64,000 nucleotides of DNA from Haberlea rhodopensis (GCA_907163345.1 CAJQUN010000052.1:1550001-1614000); one strand, 5' to 3'. Shown: positions 27,401 to 36,729, counted from the first letter of the stretch. Numbers and translations: made by a program. The notes: a model not told the origin generated them from the sequence alone.

Positions 27401-30400
27401 TTCCCTTGCGGTCTCTCTTATTTGGCACAAACAAATCACTGACTTCACCCACCTTTTGGAACGTGCGGATCATATTCTCTGGTAGCCACCCCTCTGGGAA
27501 ATTAGTGAAGAAATATGGTACCGAGTCCTCCTTAAAGAATTCATTCAACTTCTGGTTAAGCCTCGATTGATTCGGCCCAGCACCTTTGGTGGCTCGACGC
27601 TGCCTCTCGTGTTGTCTATCGTTCGGTCTTGAATCAGAGCTAGGACGAAAATGGACACGCTGAACCGGATGAAGGACAGGATGACCAGATACATGACGAA
27701 AAGAACCCGAGGAAGATGGTGGGCGAAGAAACCCACCACCTGGCCGGGCATTACGCAACCCAAAGGAGGCAGAATCCATCGCAGAAAAGGGATGGTGAGG
27801 ATTGATGAAAGCTGAACGAGACATAGGGCGGGGGTTACCCATGTCTGGCTGGGCAAGGGCCCTCCAAAAGCTGCAGCTTCAAACGCGGGACCAGAAGGGT
27901 TAGAAATATGGACATCTGGACGCACCTGCTCGCGACGAAGAAAGGGTGGTGCGCACGGGCGCGGTGGCCGGAAGTAATGGGCAGACTGCGTGCCAAGGAA
28001 TGGAGGTCAAAGCAGAGGAGAGCTGATTGCATTCATGAGAATGGAGGGAGTGGCAAAGGCGTGGTTTTATCGGCTTACACAGAGAAATTGCAATCTAACC
28101 TGGGAGCAGCTCAGCCAGGAGTTGGCGCGACAATTTCCTGAGAAGGGGAAGACGACAATGCGTAGGGCAGAGGCGGCGCAAAACACTCAAAATAAACAAC
28201 AATCTCTCAAAGAGACCTTGGAACGAGTGCAACAAAGTTTGCTGCAGCTGGAGATGTGGAGCCTGTATCTGAGTGCTTCAACAGAGATTTTCTGGCTGCC
28301 AGTGCGAATAAGTCCCCCAATAACGTTAGAGACGAGATCTTCAGTGTAATGATAAACATGCTGAAAAGGAAACTAGTAAAAGGAGTTGGGAAGATTCCAG
28401 TGGCGCATTGAACATCCTAGAAATACAGAGCTTTGAAGACGAGGTGCAAGGACACACTTGCAGTTTGGGTATTCTGCCAGAGATTAGAGGAAAAGTCCAA
28501 AAAAAATTTTTTGATCAGACAAATAATATGTAATATAAAAGACGATGCCAAAAGCACGATAAAGTTACTACAAGATGTAGCGAGAATCTTATGGATTCTT
28601 AGGCTGATTCCTGGAGATTCTTGTTGTAATATGCTCCTCTACATAATGCAATGAAAATCTTATTCAAAAGGGGATTGAGTTGGGAGATTGAGATTTATAT
28701 TTATTGACATGGTATCATAGTCATATCAAATATAAAATTTTGTAGGTTTTCAGGTATCAATTCAATGAATTACGGTTTCTTTTCACGCCTTGCGTGTTTT
28801 TAAACTAATTGATCAGTTTCTTGTTTGTCTATATTTTGGTAATGCATCTTTTGTCCTTGGTTTGAGATAATGATATTTGATGTTTGTTGGAAGGGGATGA
28901 GAGTTTGTGGGGTGGTTATTGCTGATAAAAGGAATCGCGACAGGAGGTAGGCTTTAAGATGGGACACGCTGGACTACAACAGACATAAGGAGGTCAAAAT
29001 GGGTTCAAGGGGTTTAGAGTTAATGATTAATCGGAAGGAACATTTTTTGCTACAATCTGGATCTACATTTTTTAGTTGGCATGTTAGAGTATCCGACCAG
29101 GGGTTTATTATACTGGTATTCGATGTAGGGTGGACGGATAAGGGTTCCAGCGTTGATCGAGGATAAAGTCTCAGCCTCGAGGACAATGCTGATTTTGACC
29201 CGGGAAGGTATTGTTACAGACCAAATTTTGCTAACCGAAACCAATATAGGAATGGGCCAGCAGCTCAGGCCCGTAAAGAGAGGCCCATAACGTATGCAGT
29301 TATCAGAGGAAGAGGGGGGAAGAACACGTGAGAGTGGTGGGAGTTAGTTACGTGAGCAACAAATAAAATTGGGGGAAAGGAAAGAAGAAGAAGCATTCGA
29401 TAATTCACCTTGAGCATAGAAGTCGAGCATGTTGCTTGGGCAAGATGAGATATCCTCCTCTTGAGTAACAGTGAGCATAGTAGTAGTAGAGAGTGCTTGT
29501 AATTCCTTTTTGTTTATGCAATTCAATCAATATATATTTCAATTCCAGTAAACAACTTGTGTTGCCAACTTGCTGTTAACGTTTCTTTTCTGTTGTTAAT
29601 TGAATTTTGTTGTATCATAAATACGCATACCAAATTAATTTGTCTCCCTATCTTCTTCAACCCCACTAGCTGTATCTCATCCCAATTCCTGATATTACAT
29701 TAAATGTGACCAAACCATTGTATCTATAATTAACACATTCTGGCTATAGTAAAAATAATTTTTTACATCTTTCTTCATAAATCCGTGCATGCAAATGCCT
29801 GATGCAACCTATACCAGATGTCTTGTTGACTTCTGTTCATGGCACACACATGAAACATGTGGTGCTCAGCAGAAAAATATCAGTATCAAATGGATACAGT
29901 TTTTCCACCTACAACAAAATGTGTGATGCAGACATAAAATATGTTATTCCTGAACATTTTGAGCTTAATGTCATCCACCAGGTTCACAGACTAATAAAGA
30001 ACCAACTATGTGAGAATTGTTGAAAGAGCATCTTACTAACATTGTATACCTTGTTAGCGAAAATAATAAGGAATCAACTCTAGTTCACAACTTATAAGAA
30101 CTACTTACTTTACATTTAGACTTTTCACGGTATGCAAGTTGCAAATCATAGCATTTTGTGTAGATTTGTAAGAAAGAGTAAGAGGCATGCATGCGTGCAC
30201 ACACACAGAGAGAGGGGGGAGGGAGAGATTCACTGTCATTGAAAATATGTAGCAAAACATTCTTTCTGATGTAACAGCCCCAGAAATAAGAAATATACAC
30301 GTCTTCTATGGTTCTGTTAGGTGCTTGGTTCGAAATGGCCACCCAAATTCAATAGCAGTAATAATCGAAGCACAACCAAGCAACAAAACCTTGAAGAAAA

Positions 30401-32247
30401 TGTGTATTTGATTGAATTATAAGCTGAAATGAAAAGAAGTTAAACACCCAGAGAGTTCTCTGTTACAAGGATTGAATCCTTCCCCTAGCACTAGGCTAGT
30501 AAGCAACTAACGACAATGACAAAAGCATGCCCTCCTCTATCACTCTTTCCCCCTATTCATAAATCCCCCCACACATGTTTGCCCTTCTAGAACCTACAGT
30601 GGCTTTTAGTTATTCTTTTGGCCCATTCACTAACATCCCTAACAGGTTCCCAGTACACTCATAGAATAGGTAACTAGGTATGGCAGGAACAAGAATGTGG
30701 CAAGCATTAATGAGCATCGAACAATTATATAAATTGCAGCCAACTTGGCATTGTGATAAGAAGGTCAAACTTGAGACAAATGACGAGCAAGACACACACA
30801 CAAATTTAATAAGAAAGCATCAAACATCAAATGCTCAAACCTTTTCAATAAGATCAAGGATATCTTGATTATCAACAAACTCTATGTAACTCCAATCAAT
30901 TTCTTCTTTTGTATATTCTTCTTGTTCCATCTTGAAAACATGCTAAACAGAAAATAAGTTCAGCTTCATATCTCATTTTCTGTTTAAATATAACATTGAA
31001 TAGAATCATTTGACAAATACTGAAGAAAATAGACCACATAACATTATATGTGCACCTGATTGAAATGTTGCTGTAGTTTCTCATTTGTCAAATTAATACA
31101 AAATTGCTCAAAACTGCAAAAGAGTGTTAATAATTAGAAAATTAGTGTCAAAAGAATAAAATAGTGATGAAAATAAAGCTGAGTCCACAAGCCACTAACA
31201 GATAATAACGGAGTGCTACGTGGTCTTCTGCAGATTAATAAAAACACTGTAATGTTAAGCATACCAGTTAAGCACCTGTTTGTCTTGAAACTCTCAAATC
31301 CATAGATATCTAGCACCCCAATTAAGAATTTTGAATGAGGATCCTGACCAATGGAATTGTTAATCTTGTTCACGAGCCTGACAAAGAAAGAAATTACTGC
31401 TGAGTAAAATATATTTGATAATCAAGATTTTTACAAAAGTTATACATTTACGTGACTAACCAATCAAACAATCTTGAGTAGAGAATTTTAGCTAAAGCAT
31501 CTCTACTGACAGCTGCAGCATCTGGATCAAGGCTTTTTATTATGGCTTCATCACGAGTAACAATGATACGCTTGCACAAAGAGTCTTCAAGAGACTTCTC
31601 ATCACACCTATAATACAACTGTTAAATGAACATCTTTTCGGTTCTCCATAAAATATCAGCAATATCACGAATGTGTCTAGTGATATGCACACATTATGAA
31701 GATTCTTACATTAAAAGCTCAGCTGCAGTTTTCAAATGAAATCGAGACTGGTCGTTCTTCGGTTGTGAAGCATCACTCTCGCTACCCTTGGCAAACTCAA
31801 TATTACCCAAGTGAAGAATCGCGGCCACAACTTGGAAAATCGCATCCTGCAAAGAGAAATCTTAAGGAAAAATTTGAAGTAATCAATACAAAGGCAAACA
31901 AACAGCGTCAAAATATATATACCTGCTCATCAGAACTAATGCCAACAACATCCATGGCCCTCCTTGTAGAGAGATAGTCTTTTGAATCATCAATTCCATC
32001 CAATTCATAGCAATTCGATTGGTTCAAATAATGAAACATCCTAGGATTTCCCAATTTGAACTTTTTGATATACTATCAGAAAGTGTAAGAAAGCGTGAGA
32101 AAATGGATGCCAAATAATGGAACTTTCTTGAAGTTGTAGATGTAAAGCAAAAGAAATGAACTCAAGAAGCAGACATGGCATTCCCTCCATCCCACAAAGG
32201 AATATATGTACACACATGCATATATATGAGTGTGTGTGCGTGTCTTT

Positions 32248-32289
<42 letters not shown>

Positions 32290-34820
32290 TTGCACATTTT
32301 CTTGCCAGTGAAGGTGATTTAAAAAAGGACATTAACTGTAGTGGGGTCTAAATAATAAAAAGAAACTGAACTGCTACGAATACTACCCTAAATTCAATAT
32401 TCAATAGAGAAAAATGTTTCCCAGGACAAAGATGAAAGTTCATGAACCTGAAGATCAGATCACGAGGGAAAGAATAGCCAATTAAATACATTATTTTCGT
32501 ACATATAAAAATAAAGGGTTGGTCATCCTTTTAATAGGTTATTAAAAGCCCACACGGTGTGCATCTAGGCTCAAGGCTCGGTCGTCGTGCATTGACACAA
32601 GCTAAGGTGAAGTCCTTCGATAAAGTGTCGGCCTCATTCCTAAGGTCCCAGCCTTGATGCATTTTAAAGAATCAAGTCACCTTTCGAATGCACCTTTTAT
32701 GTGGGGATAGTAAATCTTTACATGAAATGCAATATAATGGTCATTTGTTTTATTTATAGACTATTGAGTTTATTTATTTATAATAGTTTGTAAATTAAAT
32801 TAGTTCATTGAATAAAGTGCATGCATCGCCTTGCGCCTGGACACTATGATATCCATGCGTCTTAGTGCACCTCACGCTTATAATAACTAAGGTCCCTTGT
32901 GAATTTTGGAATTAAAAATCGGATGAATGATGTCACCCATGCACCAAATAGCACTGGAAAGAAATCAGAAAAGAGCAAAAGAAACTTTCGCTCGCTGTCA
33001 GCAGGAAGCAATGAGGCATCTATATATACCGTCAACATATCAAACTAACGAATCATTTGAAGTTGGTCTTTGGAAAATTTGGTTAGAAGCATTCTGCATA
33101 ATTTGAAGTATGTCTATTATTTGGAAAAAAAAAATTGTGTCTATTGTATGCCATTTTAAGTATACATAGCCTCGGTGATGCTAAATATTAAGTTGAGCTA
33201 GTACCTGATAAGAACAAAAACAATACATCTACAGAAACTATACATTACCTCAGTTGGTGCAGCACAAAGCATATAAAAACAGTGATAGTTCCTTTCAGGA
33301 TCAGATACTTGGCAAACGCGTGATCTTTCCAGTAAATATGTTCTGATTGCAGCACCAGAAATCCTACCCCTATCGTTGAACTGAATCTCCACAAATTTTC
33401 CGAAGCGGCTGAAATAAAATGTTAGAAGCAAATTGGTTTAAATCCTAACCACAACTCAAAAGGCATTTGAGTCAAAAGATGACTGACCTTGAATTATTGT
33501 TTCTCACAGTCTTCGCATTACCAAATGCTTCCAGAACAGGATTCGACTGCAAACGTAGAGAGGTTCATGCGGAAAGGTAATACATGAGAGATGTAATATT
33601 TTTTTGGAGGGGCAAACCTCAAGTACTTGCTGCTCCACAGTCCGCCCCTCAGCTGTAGCACTTCCTCCCATATGTGCAAAATAACTCATTAGCATCTTAG
33701 TGCTTTCAGTTTTACCAGCTCCACTTTCTCCACTAACCAAAATTGACTGGCTTATACCCTCATTAATCATTTTCCTGAATCAAAAGTAAACTTGCTTAAA
33801 AGAACAGTCCAAAAGATCAGGTACTTAAACATCTAGAAGAATGCAAAATTTTGCCTATAAGCAGCATCTGCAATGGCAAAAGGGTGAGGACTCAGCTCTC
33901 CAAGAGCCATTCCTTTGTATTGTTCCATCATATGACTGCTGTATAGGTGAGTTAATCGTTGGAAAGGGTTCACCGCTATCAATATGTTGCCCGTAAAGGT
34001 CTGCAAGAACCAGGTACCATTGAGCTTCATAAAAATGAAATGAACAAATTTGTGAAAACTATAAAGAACGACGTTTTGATTCATTTCTTGAAATAAAGAA
34101 AGAATCCTGTGGGACGTGTCTAGAAGAACATCATCAGTATCAGCTACTAAGTTTTTGAGGTAGTGTCAAAAAATGACATGAAAAACACATGTGAGGACAA
34201 TCTATTATGCAAAGAAAAACATGTTAGGACAATCTATTATGCAAAATAAAGCAGTGCTTTGTAAAAAAAACAGAAGTGTATTATAGGAACAAGAAATAAT
34301 ACTAAAAGTCTAAAACAGGACCATTGGAGAGAAGCAGTTTTATCCTATGGTCAGGAACAGAGAGAAAAAATATAATCTCCTAAAATTACTCACATATATT
34401 TCATTCATATCATATCGACTTCTCAAATTCTGTAGAACACCTGGCTCATGAAGATAAGCCAGTTTTGTCATATCATCCAAACCACAAGGAGGAGCCTCTG
34501 GATCTTTTGGATATACATTCACTATATTGGCTACAGCCTACAAATAAGGATGAATAAATAACATGAGCACAAAATAAGAAAGCAGCCACCACAAAAATAA
34601 ATACATAATTAAAAAAAAATATGAGTGTATCATCGGGAACAAAAATAACAACATTTTTAACAAAAAAGAAGGTAGCACAAGATATACTTACTATCTTCCC
34701 TGATGTACAGGTAACTTTAATTTCTTGGTCATTAATTTCTACAACTTCCCCATCTATCCAAGCTAACTCAGGATCCCCCACCCATACATGCGATCCCACC
34801 GCTATACTGGCTGAAACAGC
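3602..34820 (-). CDS. Class XI myosin heavy chain (whole gene, 38 placed coding exons)
   Basis: This is an actin-based motor that moves organelles and drives cytoplasmic streaming in plants. The joined exons total 4512 nt from residue 2 to the stop, all phases agree, and no internal stop is seen. Domains in order: SH3-like N-terminus (SHVWV, about residues 10-50); motor to about residue 730 with P-loop GESGAGKT (about 155), NNSSRFGKF switch I, DIYGFESF switch II and RCVKPN; six IQ motifs (about 735-880) from [12 protein letters not shown] onward; coiled coil (about 880-1070); DIL/globular tail (about 1110-1500). Length matches the XI family. The sequence most resembles the MYA2/XI-2 type ([18 protein letters not shown]), but the paralogue assignment is my inference. 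The start codon is unsettled: a lone ATG at 36107-36109 followed by a GT donor would give [15 protein letters not shown], while ATG 34851-34853 in frame would skip an intron. Transposons swell two introns. Confidence 0.95.
3982..4066. repeat. 43-bp tandem duplication spanning a myosin exon/intron junction
   Basis: Copies at 3982-4023 and 4024-4066 share AAGAATAAAGATGAAGGAAA followed by CTTACGTCTGG. Each copy contains the same donor context on the minus strand (CAGAC|GTAAGTTT), so two 5' splice sites lie 43 nt apart (introns would start at 4056 or 4013). The frame requires the outer donor (4056). Confidence 0.9.
6863..7561 (+). mobile_element. Retrotransposon-derived segment with polypurine tract on the plus strand
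   Basis: This GC-richer block inside the myosin intron has no full gene. Just before 7561 a plus-strand frame ends in [11 protein letters not shown] followed by TGA and a GAGGGGGG tract, the arrangement seen at the 3' end of copia polyproteins next to the LTR. The neighbouring copia genes run on the minus strand, so this piece is either inverted or belongs to another element. The upstream part (6863-7290) has no recognisable domain. Confidence 0.4.
7296..7418. repeat. Imperfect tandem repeat, about 26-bp unit
   Basis: About four to five units of the form TGCGTTTAAGCCTTGCACGA follow each other. The last two full units (from about 7354 and 7380) are nearly identical and the earlier ones are diverged. 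Confidence 0.75.
7615..8142 (-). pseudogene. Copia RNase H region, truncated
   Basis: Frames show [20 protein letters not shown], then an RNase H start with [19 protein letters not shown] and [12 protein letters not shown]. The domain stops after LLTELGF; the later catalytic part (the usual LxxDN segment) is missing where the terminal repeat begins. A stop separates the two pieces. Confidence 0.85.
8198..9028 (-). pseudogene. Copia reverse transcriptase
   Basis: The main open frame (8277-8753) carries [44 protein letters not shown] and the catalytic YVDD motif ([10 protein letters not shown]). An overlapping frame at 8198-8434 shows that a frameshift follows. The N-terminal part is broken by stops near 8755. 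RNA-directed DNA polymerase of the copia type; not functional in this copy. Confidence 0.9.
9012..9900 (-). pseudogene. Copia integrase
   Basis: The core end ([19 protein letters not shown], then [17 protein letters not shown] at 9253-9492) and the downstream segment with CAFMGY and [18 protein letters not shown] (9012-9305) match copia integrases. Several frameshifts and stops interrupt it between 9490 and 9900, where only short matches remain. Confidence 0.8.
9960..10620 (-). pseudogene. Copia protease and zinc knuckle
   Basis: The aspartic protease signature is visible as [13 protein letters not shown], with the gag C-terminus ([18 protein letters not shown]) in front. Upstream frames show a broken CCHC knuckle (CYNC...HIARNC with an internal stop). 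Confidence 0.85.
10591..11306 (-). pseudogene. Copia gag
   Basis: The 10806-11306 frame reads [20 protein letters not shown], then [20 protein letters not shown] and [12 protein letters not shown], the conserved N-terminal half of copia gag. It continues in another frame at 10591-10809, so one frameshift lies near 10807. Confidence 0.88.
11345..11811 (-). other. Copia leader and primer-binding site
   Basis: About 470 bp between gag and the primer-binding-site-like sequence at 11796-11811. It is GC-richer than the host intron and is open in several frames without a known domain. This is expected for a 5' leader. Confidence 0.6.
11866..12077. mobile_element. LTR-like fragment related to the one near 28.7 kb
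   Basis: On the plus strand it starts TGTTTCCATTGAC and ends AGATTTATTGACG. The last 110 bp align by eye with 28588-28709 (shared ATAGGCTGATTC-like and GGGATTGA.TTG.GAGATT blocks). Read that way it is a plus-strand LTR end, opposite to the copia genes next to it. Confidence 0.45.
12330..18799 (-). CDS. Myosin XI exon block 2: second half of motor, IQ motifs, coiled coil, start of tail
   Basis: Exons: 18762-18799 (38 bp), 18515-18641, 18254-18424, 18038-18169, 17766-17875, 16588-16648, 16138-16315, 15817-16022, 14651-14770, 14188-14286, 13830-14042, 13599-13738, 13343-13454, 13241-13261 (21 bp), 13057-13152, 12330-12500. Markers are [85 protein letters not shown], then IQ repeats and heptad-rich sequence beginning at [18 protein letters not shown]. 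12330-12500 opens the globular tail ([12 protein letters not shown]). Phases run through both tiny exons without a break. Confidence 0.93.
20006..21843 (-). pseudogene. LINE A ORF2, reverse transcriptase and zf-RVT
   Basis: Palm motifs are [30 protein letters not shown] and the catalytic [11 protein letters not shown] (20923-21843). The C-terminal part in a different frame (20006-20726) has [15 protein letters not shown] and the zinc-binding [21 protein letters not shown]. Several frameshifts lie between 20490 and 20923, next to a run of 13 C at about 20728. Confidence 0.88.
21849..23537 (-). pseudogene. LINE A ORF2, endonuclease and start of reverse transcriptase
   Basis: The ATG at 23537 is followed by [10 protein letters not shown], the APE-type endonuclease start. 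Catalytic motifs are visible: [16 protein letters not shown] and [10 protein letters not shown]. The reverse transcriptase begins near [18 protein letters not shown] and [22 protein letters not shown]. The frame ends at DGLLS with a stop, and the protein continues in another frame from [13 protein letters not shown], so a frameshift lies at about 21845. Confidence 0.9.
23534..24820 (-). pseudogene. LINE A ORF1, C-terminal part
   Basis: It continues the frame broken by LINE B ([20 protein letters not shown], then [20 protein letters not shown]), a DUF4283-like region. A nonsense codon lies at 24527-24529 after QEFIN. The rest (23534-24499) is a polar low-conservation tail. Its stop overlaps the ORF2 start in an ATGA arrangement at 23534-23537. 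Confidence 0.8.
24928..25863 (-). pseudogene. LINE B ORF2, C-terminal zf-RVT region
   Basis: The 311-residue frame has [24 protein letters not shown] sequence and the zinc-binding [18 protein letters not shown], then WMKCYRWLG. It is offset from the reverse transcriptase frame by one frameshift at the overlap 25860-25863. Confidence 0.88.
25860..26951 (-). pseudogene. LINE B ORF2, reverse transcriptase
   Basis: A 363-residue frame carries [31 protein letters not shown] and [11 protein letters not shown], in which the usual Y of the YADD box is F. It runs through a G-rich stretch (EGGGGGGS) and ends at 25860, overlapping the next frame. The N-terminal endonuclease is absent through 5' truncation. 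Confidence 0.9.
26974..27842 (-). pseudogene. LINE A ORF1, N-terminal part with RRM
   Basis: The start is [12 protein letters not shown]. An RNA-recognition motif spans about residues 105-185 ([12 protein letters not shown], then [11 protein letters not shown]). A frameshift near 27190 switches to the frame holding [20 protein letters not shown] and [15 protein letters not shown], which runs up to the insertion point of LINE B. ORF1 binds the element's own RNA. Confidence 0.82.
27990..28349 (+). pseudogene. Gypsy-like gag fragment
   Basis: The plus-strand frame reads [20 protein letters not shown], then [17 protein letters not shown], which has the shape of the Ty3/gypsy capsid domain. It lies where gag should be inside the 19745-29617 element. 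No start, protease or pol follows, so it is a remnant. Confidence 0.6.
28505..28610 (-). mobile_element. Short 3'-end scrap of a third LINE (candidate)
   Basis: TTTTTTGATCAGACAAAT followed by AGCACGATAAAGTTACTAC closely resembles the 3' end of LINE B at 24826-24890. It would be an extreme 5' truncation. Its far boundary with the LTR-like sequence next to it is unclear. Confidence 0.5.
28588..28727 (+). mobile_element. Copia LTR 3' end with primer-binding site
   Basis: The fragment ends ATTTATTGACA and is followed at 28710 by TGGTATCATAG, close to the TGGTATCAGAG site complementary to initiator tRNA-Met. A leader-like stretch with no gene continues to about 28900. Confidence 0.6.
29212..29617 (+). 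repeat. 3' LTR of the gypsy-like element (406 bp)
   Basis: It begins TGTTACAG and ends TGTATCA, then the 5-bp duplication TAAAT. The first 50 bp match the stub at 19745-19797 with few changes. The sequence just upstream resembles the degraded end of an internal region. Confidence 0.8.
30315..30644 (-). mobile_element. Solo LTR, 330 bp, with TSD
   Basis: The ends are TGTTAGG and CCTAACA and the 5-bp target duplication GGTTC is intact on both sides (30310-30314 and 30645-30649). The minus-strand reading (TGTTAGGGATG...GAATGGGCC) looks like the LTR sense direction, but the inverted ends make orientation uncertain. No internal region remains, as expected after LTR-LTR recombination. Confidence 0.88.
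30841..34820 (-). CDS. Myosin XI exon block 1: N-terminus and first half of motor
   Basis: Exons, 5' to 3' on the minus strand: 34692-34820, 34394-34537, 33855-34000, 33618-33774, 33488-33546, 33249-33408, 31923-32072, 31710-31846, 31461-31607, 31276-31377, 31056-31113, 30841-30942. They encode the SH3-like start (GSHVWV), purine-binding loop, P-loop GESGAGKT in 33618-33774, switch I (NNSSRFGKF, split between 33488-33546 and 33249-33408) and switch [10 protein letters not shown] in 31276-31377. All introns are GT-AG except the one between 33855-34000 and 33618-33774, which appears to be GC-AG (ATAG|GCAAAA). The intron at 32073-33248 (about 1.2 kb) carries a microsatellite and a MITE-like insertion. 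Confidence 0.93.
32228..32290. repeat. Compound CA/TA microsatellite in a myosin intron
   Basis: A GTGTGTGCGTG stretch is followed by about eleven CA units and then about nine TA units. Confidence 0.9.
32545..32890. mobile_element. MITE-like insertion rich in GCGCCT/GGCTCGG motifs
   Basis: The insertion lies between TTATTAAAAGCC and CGCTTATAATAAC, which are imperfect inverted ends. The inside has CTAGGCTCAAGGCTCGG and CCTTGCGCCTGGACAC. It resembles a dispersed non-autonomous DNA element common in plants, and sits in the 1.2-kb myosin intron. No coding capacity. Confidence 0.5.
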
Positions 34821-36695
34821 CTGAAAGGCAAGGGGAGCCGTGATTTCGTGCATACCTATAAAACAGCTATCTAAACAGTACAATCTACAGGTTACAGCAC
34901 ATCTTATAACTGCATCTGGATTTAATAATGCAGTCTGTCACAGAAAGGTTTGATATAGATACTCCAATACTTCATAGCCTATAACAAAATCTAGAAGCAG
35001 TAAAACAAGCCTCCAACAATATAACAATTGATAATAAAACAAATTCAGATATCAAGTGAATCAAAAACTTAATCTCAATCTCATAAACAATAAACTAAGG
35101 AAGTCTCAAAGAGGAAATCTCTTGCAAACCCAATTAAATTGCTGAGGCGCTATGAAATTCTGGATCTCAAAACAGTCCGGCCACCTATTTCTTGTTTATT
35201 TGGTCAATTTTGAGTTAGTTTTCATGGATAGTTGGTATCCCTGAGATGAGCTCGGTTTGTAAGATGTCCTCAACACCAAATAGTTTCCTTTGCTAAAGCC
35301 CAATCTAGAATCTTCTGAAATTTACCTTTCATTCAACTGTTCCGCTATGCTTAGACCCAATGAACGATGCAATGTTTTCGCTGACAACATATAAATTAAA
35401 GATGCCTTTTTTACTCAACTTTTTTTTCCAACCTAGCACTTCTAATAAATCATTAAACCTTCACTCAATTGAGTTATGAAGCATAGGTGCAATGTTTAAT
35501 ATCTGTATTTTTATTTCCTTAATAGTACTCCCCCTTAAATTTCCAAAGAACAATGTTATCTGATTATATACAACATCTGCAACAATCAAACATAAACTTT
35601 TCAGACCATAAAGCATTTATCCACTTCACTGCATAAACTTTGAAATTTCTTATTATCATTTTGCAGTTAGTATGTTACACTTCAAATATCAAAAGTGACT
35701 CCAATATCTGCACACTTGCACATATAAAAAATTAGAAATTTCAATTTGCCCCCTATGATCAAATTGCCAAGTCTTCGTAATTTTAGTTCACACAGACTTT
35801 ATTGAACGCCTCTCCAAAATCTCCAAAACCACCAAGGTATATTACTGCCCAGTACTTGTAATCTTGAAACGTAAAAATTGACAAAGTCGTCAATATTTAA
35901 AAGTTTTAACCCAAAAATTTCGATTTTGTTGCAACTAATATAGAATCTAGCGCTGCAATCTCAAAACATTTTCATACCCACAAAACTTCAAAAGAGAAAA
36001 AAATTACCACAAAAAACCCGGCCTGTGCTAGAATTTTAACACTGAACGAACCATTAAAAAAACATCCAACAGATCAAACATAAAAAAAGATAACTCATAT
36101 GTATACCATTTCCGAAATAAGAGTAAGTCAAACCCCGCAAGATTTTTCTTCAAATACCAATCCCAGAAAACCCATCAAAAACCCATCCCCATAAATGTCA
36201 CGTATCATCAACCATAATATGTGTGCCCGTACTCAATACATACACGCTGTTACTCCCTCAAAATAAAGAATATTTTCCTTCCAATATCTATTTATCCCCC
36301 TAAATATACCAAGAACTGCTGCAATATGAATAAATGATGGTGGGAATCCAGAGTAAGGATTCAGAATCACATGGATATTGTCACGGAAGATGTAACATAT
36401 ATCTCTCTTTGTATATGTAAATGTATATATATCGGAGGGACAGGAAGAAACCAAGATCCCTCCTCTGAAATGAGTTTTCGTTTCCTTGAGGAATGGATAC
36501 TGATTTCCTCTGTTATATGTTATTCTTCTTTGGTTTTGCTCTTTTTTGTATTCTGTATCGGTTTCTTTGTTTGGTTTGGAAATAAAACGTCAAATTGTAT
36601 AGCAACAACCAACAACCGAATGAGTAAACGCTGACGTGGGAATTCGGTGGACTTTAATACCCCTCCAAATTAGTAGATTTACAAATTTGGAAGTT

Positions 36696-36700
<5 letters not shown>
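34821..36700. other. Putative 5' UTR, first intron and promoter of the myosin gene
   Basis: No further coding exon is convincing. The candidate start exon at 36107-36109 would leave 34821-36106 as an intron. The TSS was not located. Confidence 0.4.
36107..36109 (-). other. Candidate start codon exon of the myosin gene
   Basis: On the minus strand an ATG is followed at once by GTATAC, a usable donor. Splicing to the acceptor at 34821 (TTTCAG|GCTG) keeps the frame and gives [16 protein letters not shown] first coding exon of only a start codon is my inference; it would make intron 1 about 1.29 kb. The alternative is the in-frame ATG at 34851-34853. Confidence 0.4.

Positions 36701-36727
<27 letters not shown>
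36697..36727. repeat. TA microsatellite
   Basis: About 15 uninterrupted TA units lie upstream of the myosin gene. Confidence 0.9.

Positions 36728-36729
<2 letters not shown>

Larger units (their letters stand above)
19801..27900 (-). mobile_element. L1-type LINE (LINE A), interrupted by a second LINE
   Basis: It is a non-LTR retrotransposon in minus orientation. Its poly(A) tail appears as a T run at 19809-19820. The order 5' to 3' is ORF1 with an RRM (27842 to 26974, then 24820 to 23534 after the inserted LINE), ORF2 endonuclease (23537-21849), reverse transcriptase (21843-20923) and C-terminal zf-RVT (20726-20006). Frameshifts and at least one nonsense codon make it inactive. The 5' end is uncertain, somewhere between 27842 and about 27990. 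Confidence 0.88.
19745..29617 (+). mobile_element. Ty3/gypsy-like LTR element, gutted and filled with nested insertions
   Basis: A 5' LTR stub starts at 19745 with TGTTACGGACCAAAG and breaks off at about 19797. A full 3' LTR lies at 29212-29617, starting TGTTACAGACCAAAT. The element is bounded by identical 5-bp target duplications TAAAT (19740-19744 and 29618-29622). Between the ends lie a LINE with another LINE inside it, a short plus-strand gag-like frame, and a copia LTR fragment. No gypsy pol survives. Gypsy rather than copia is inferred from the gag-like frame. Confidence 0.75.
18800..30840 (-). other. Giant 12-kb myosin intron
   Basis: It joins GAAAAG|GTTTGA at 30840 to CTCTCAG|AAACCT at 18800, a normal GT-AG intron in phase 0. 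Nearly 10 kb of it is an LTR element with nested LINEs (19745-29617), and a further 330 bp is a solo LTR. The rest (18800-19740 and 29623-30310) is plain AT-rich intron where I see no gene. Confidence 0.9.

Noticed and set aside
34851..34853. ATG giving MHEITAPLAFQ as the myosin start
   Set aside because: Possible, but the sequence just before AVSASIAV reads as a good acceptor (TGCCTTTCAG), and the extra residues do not look like a myosin N-terminus. Kept only as the alternative.
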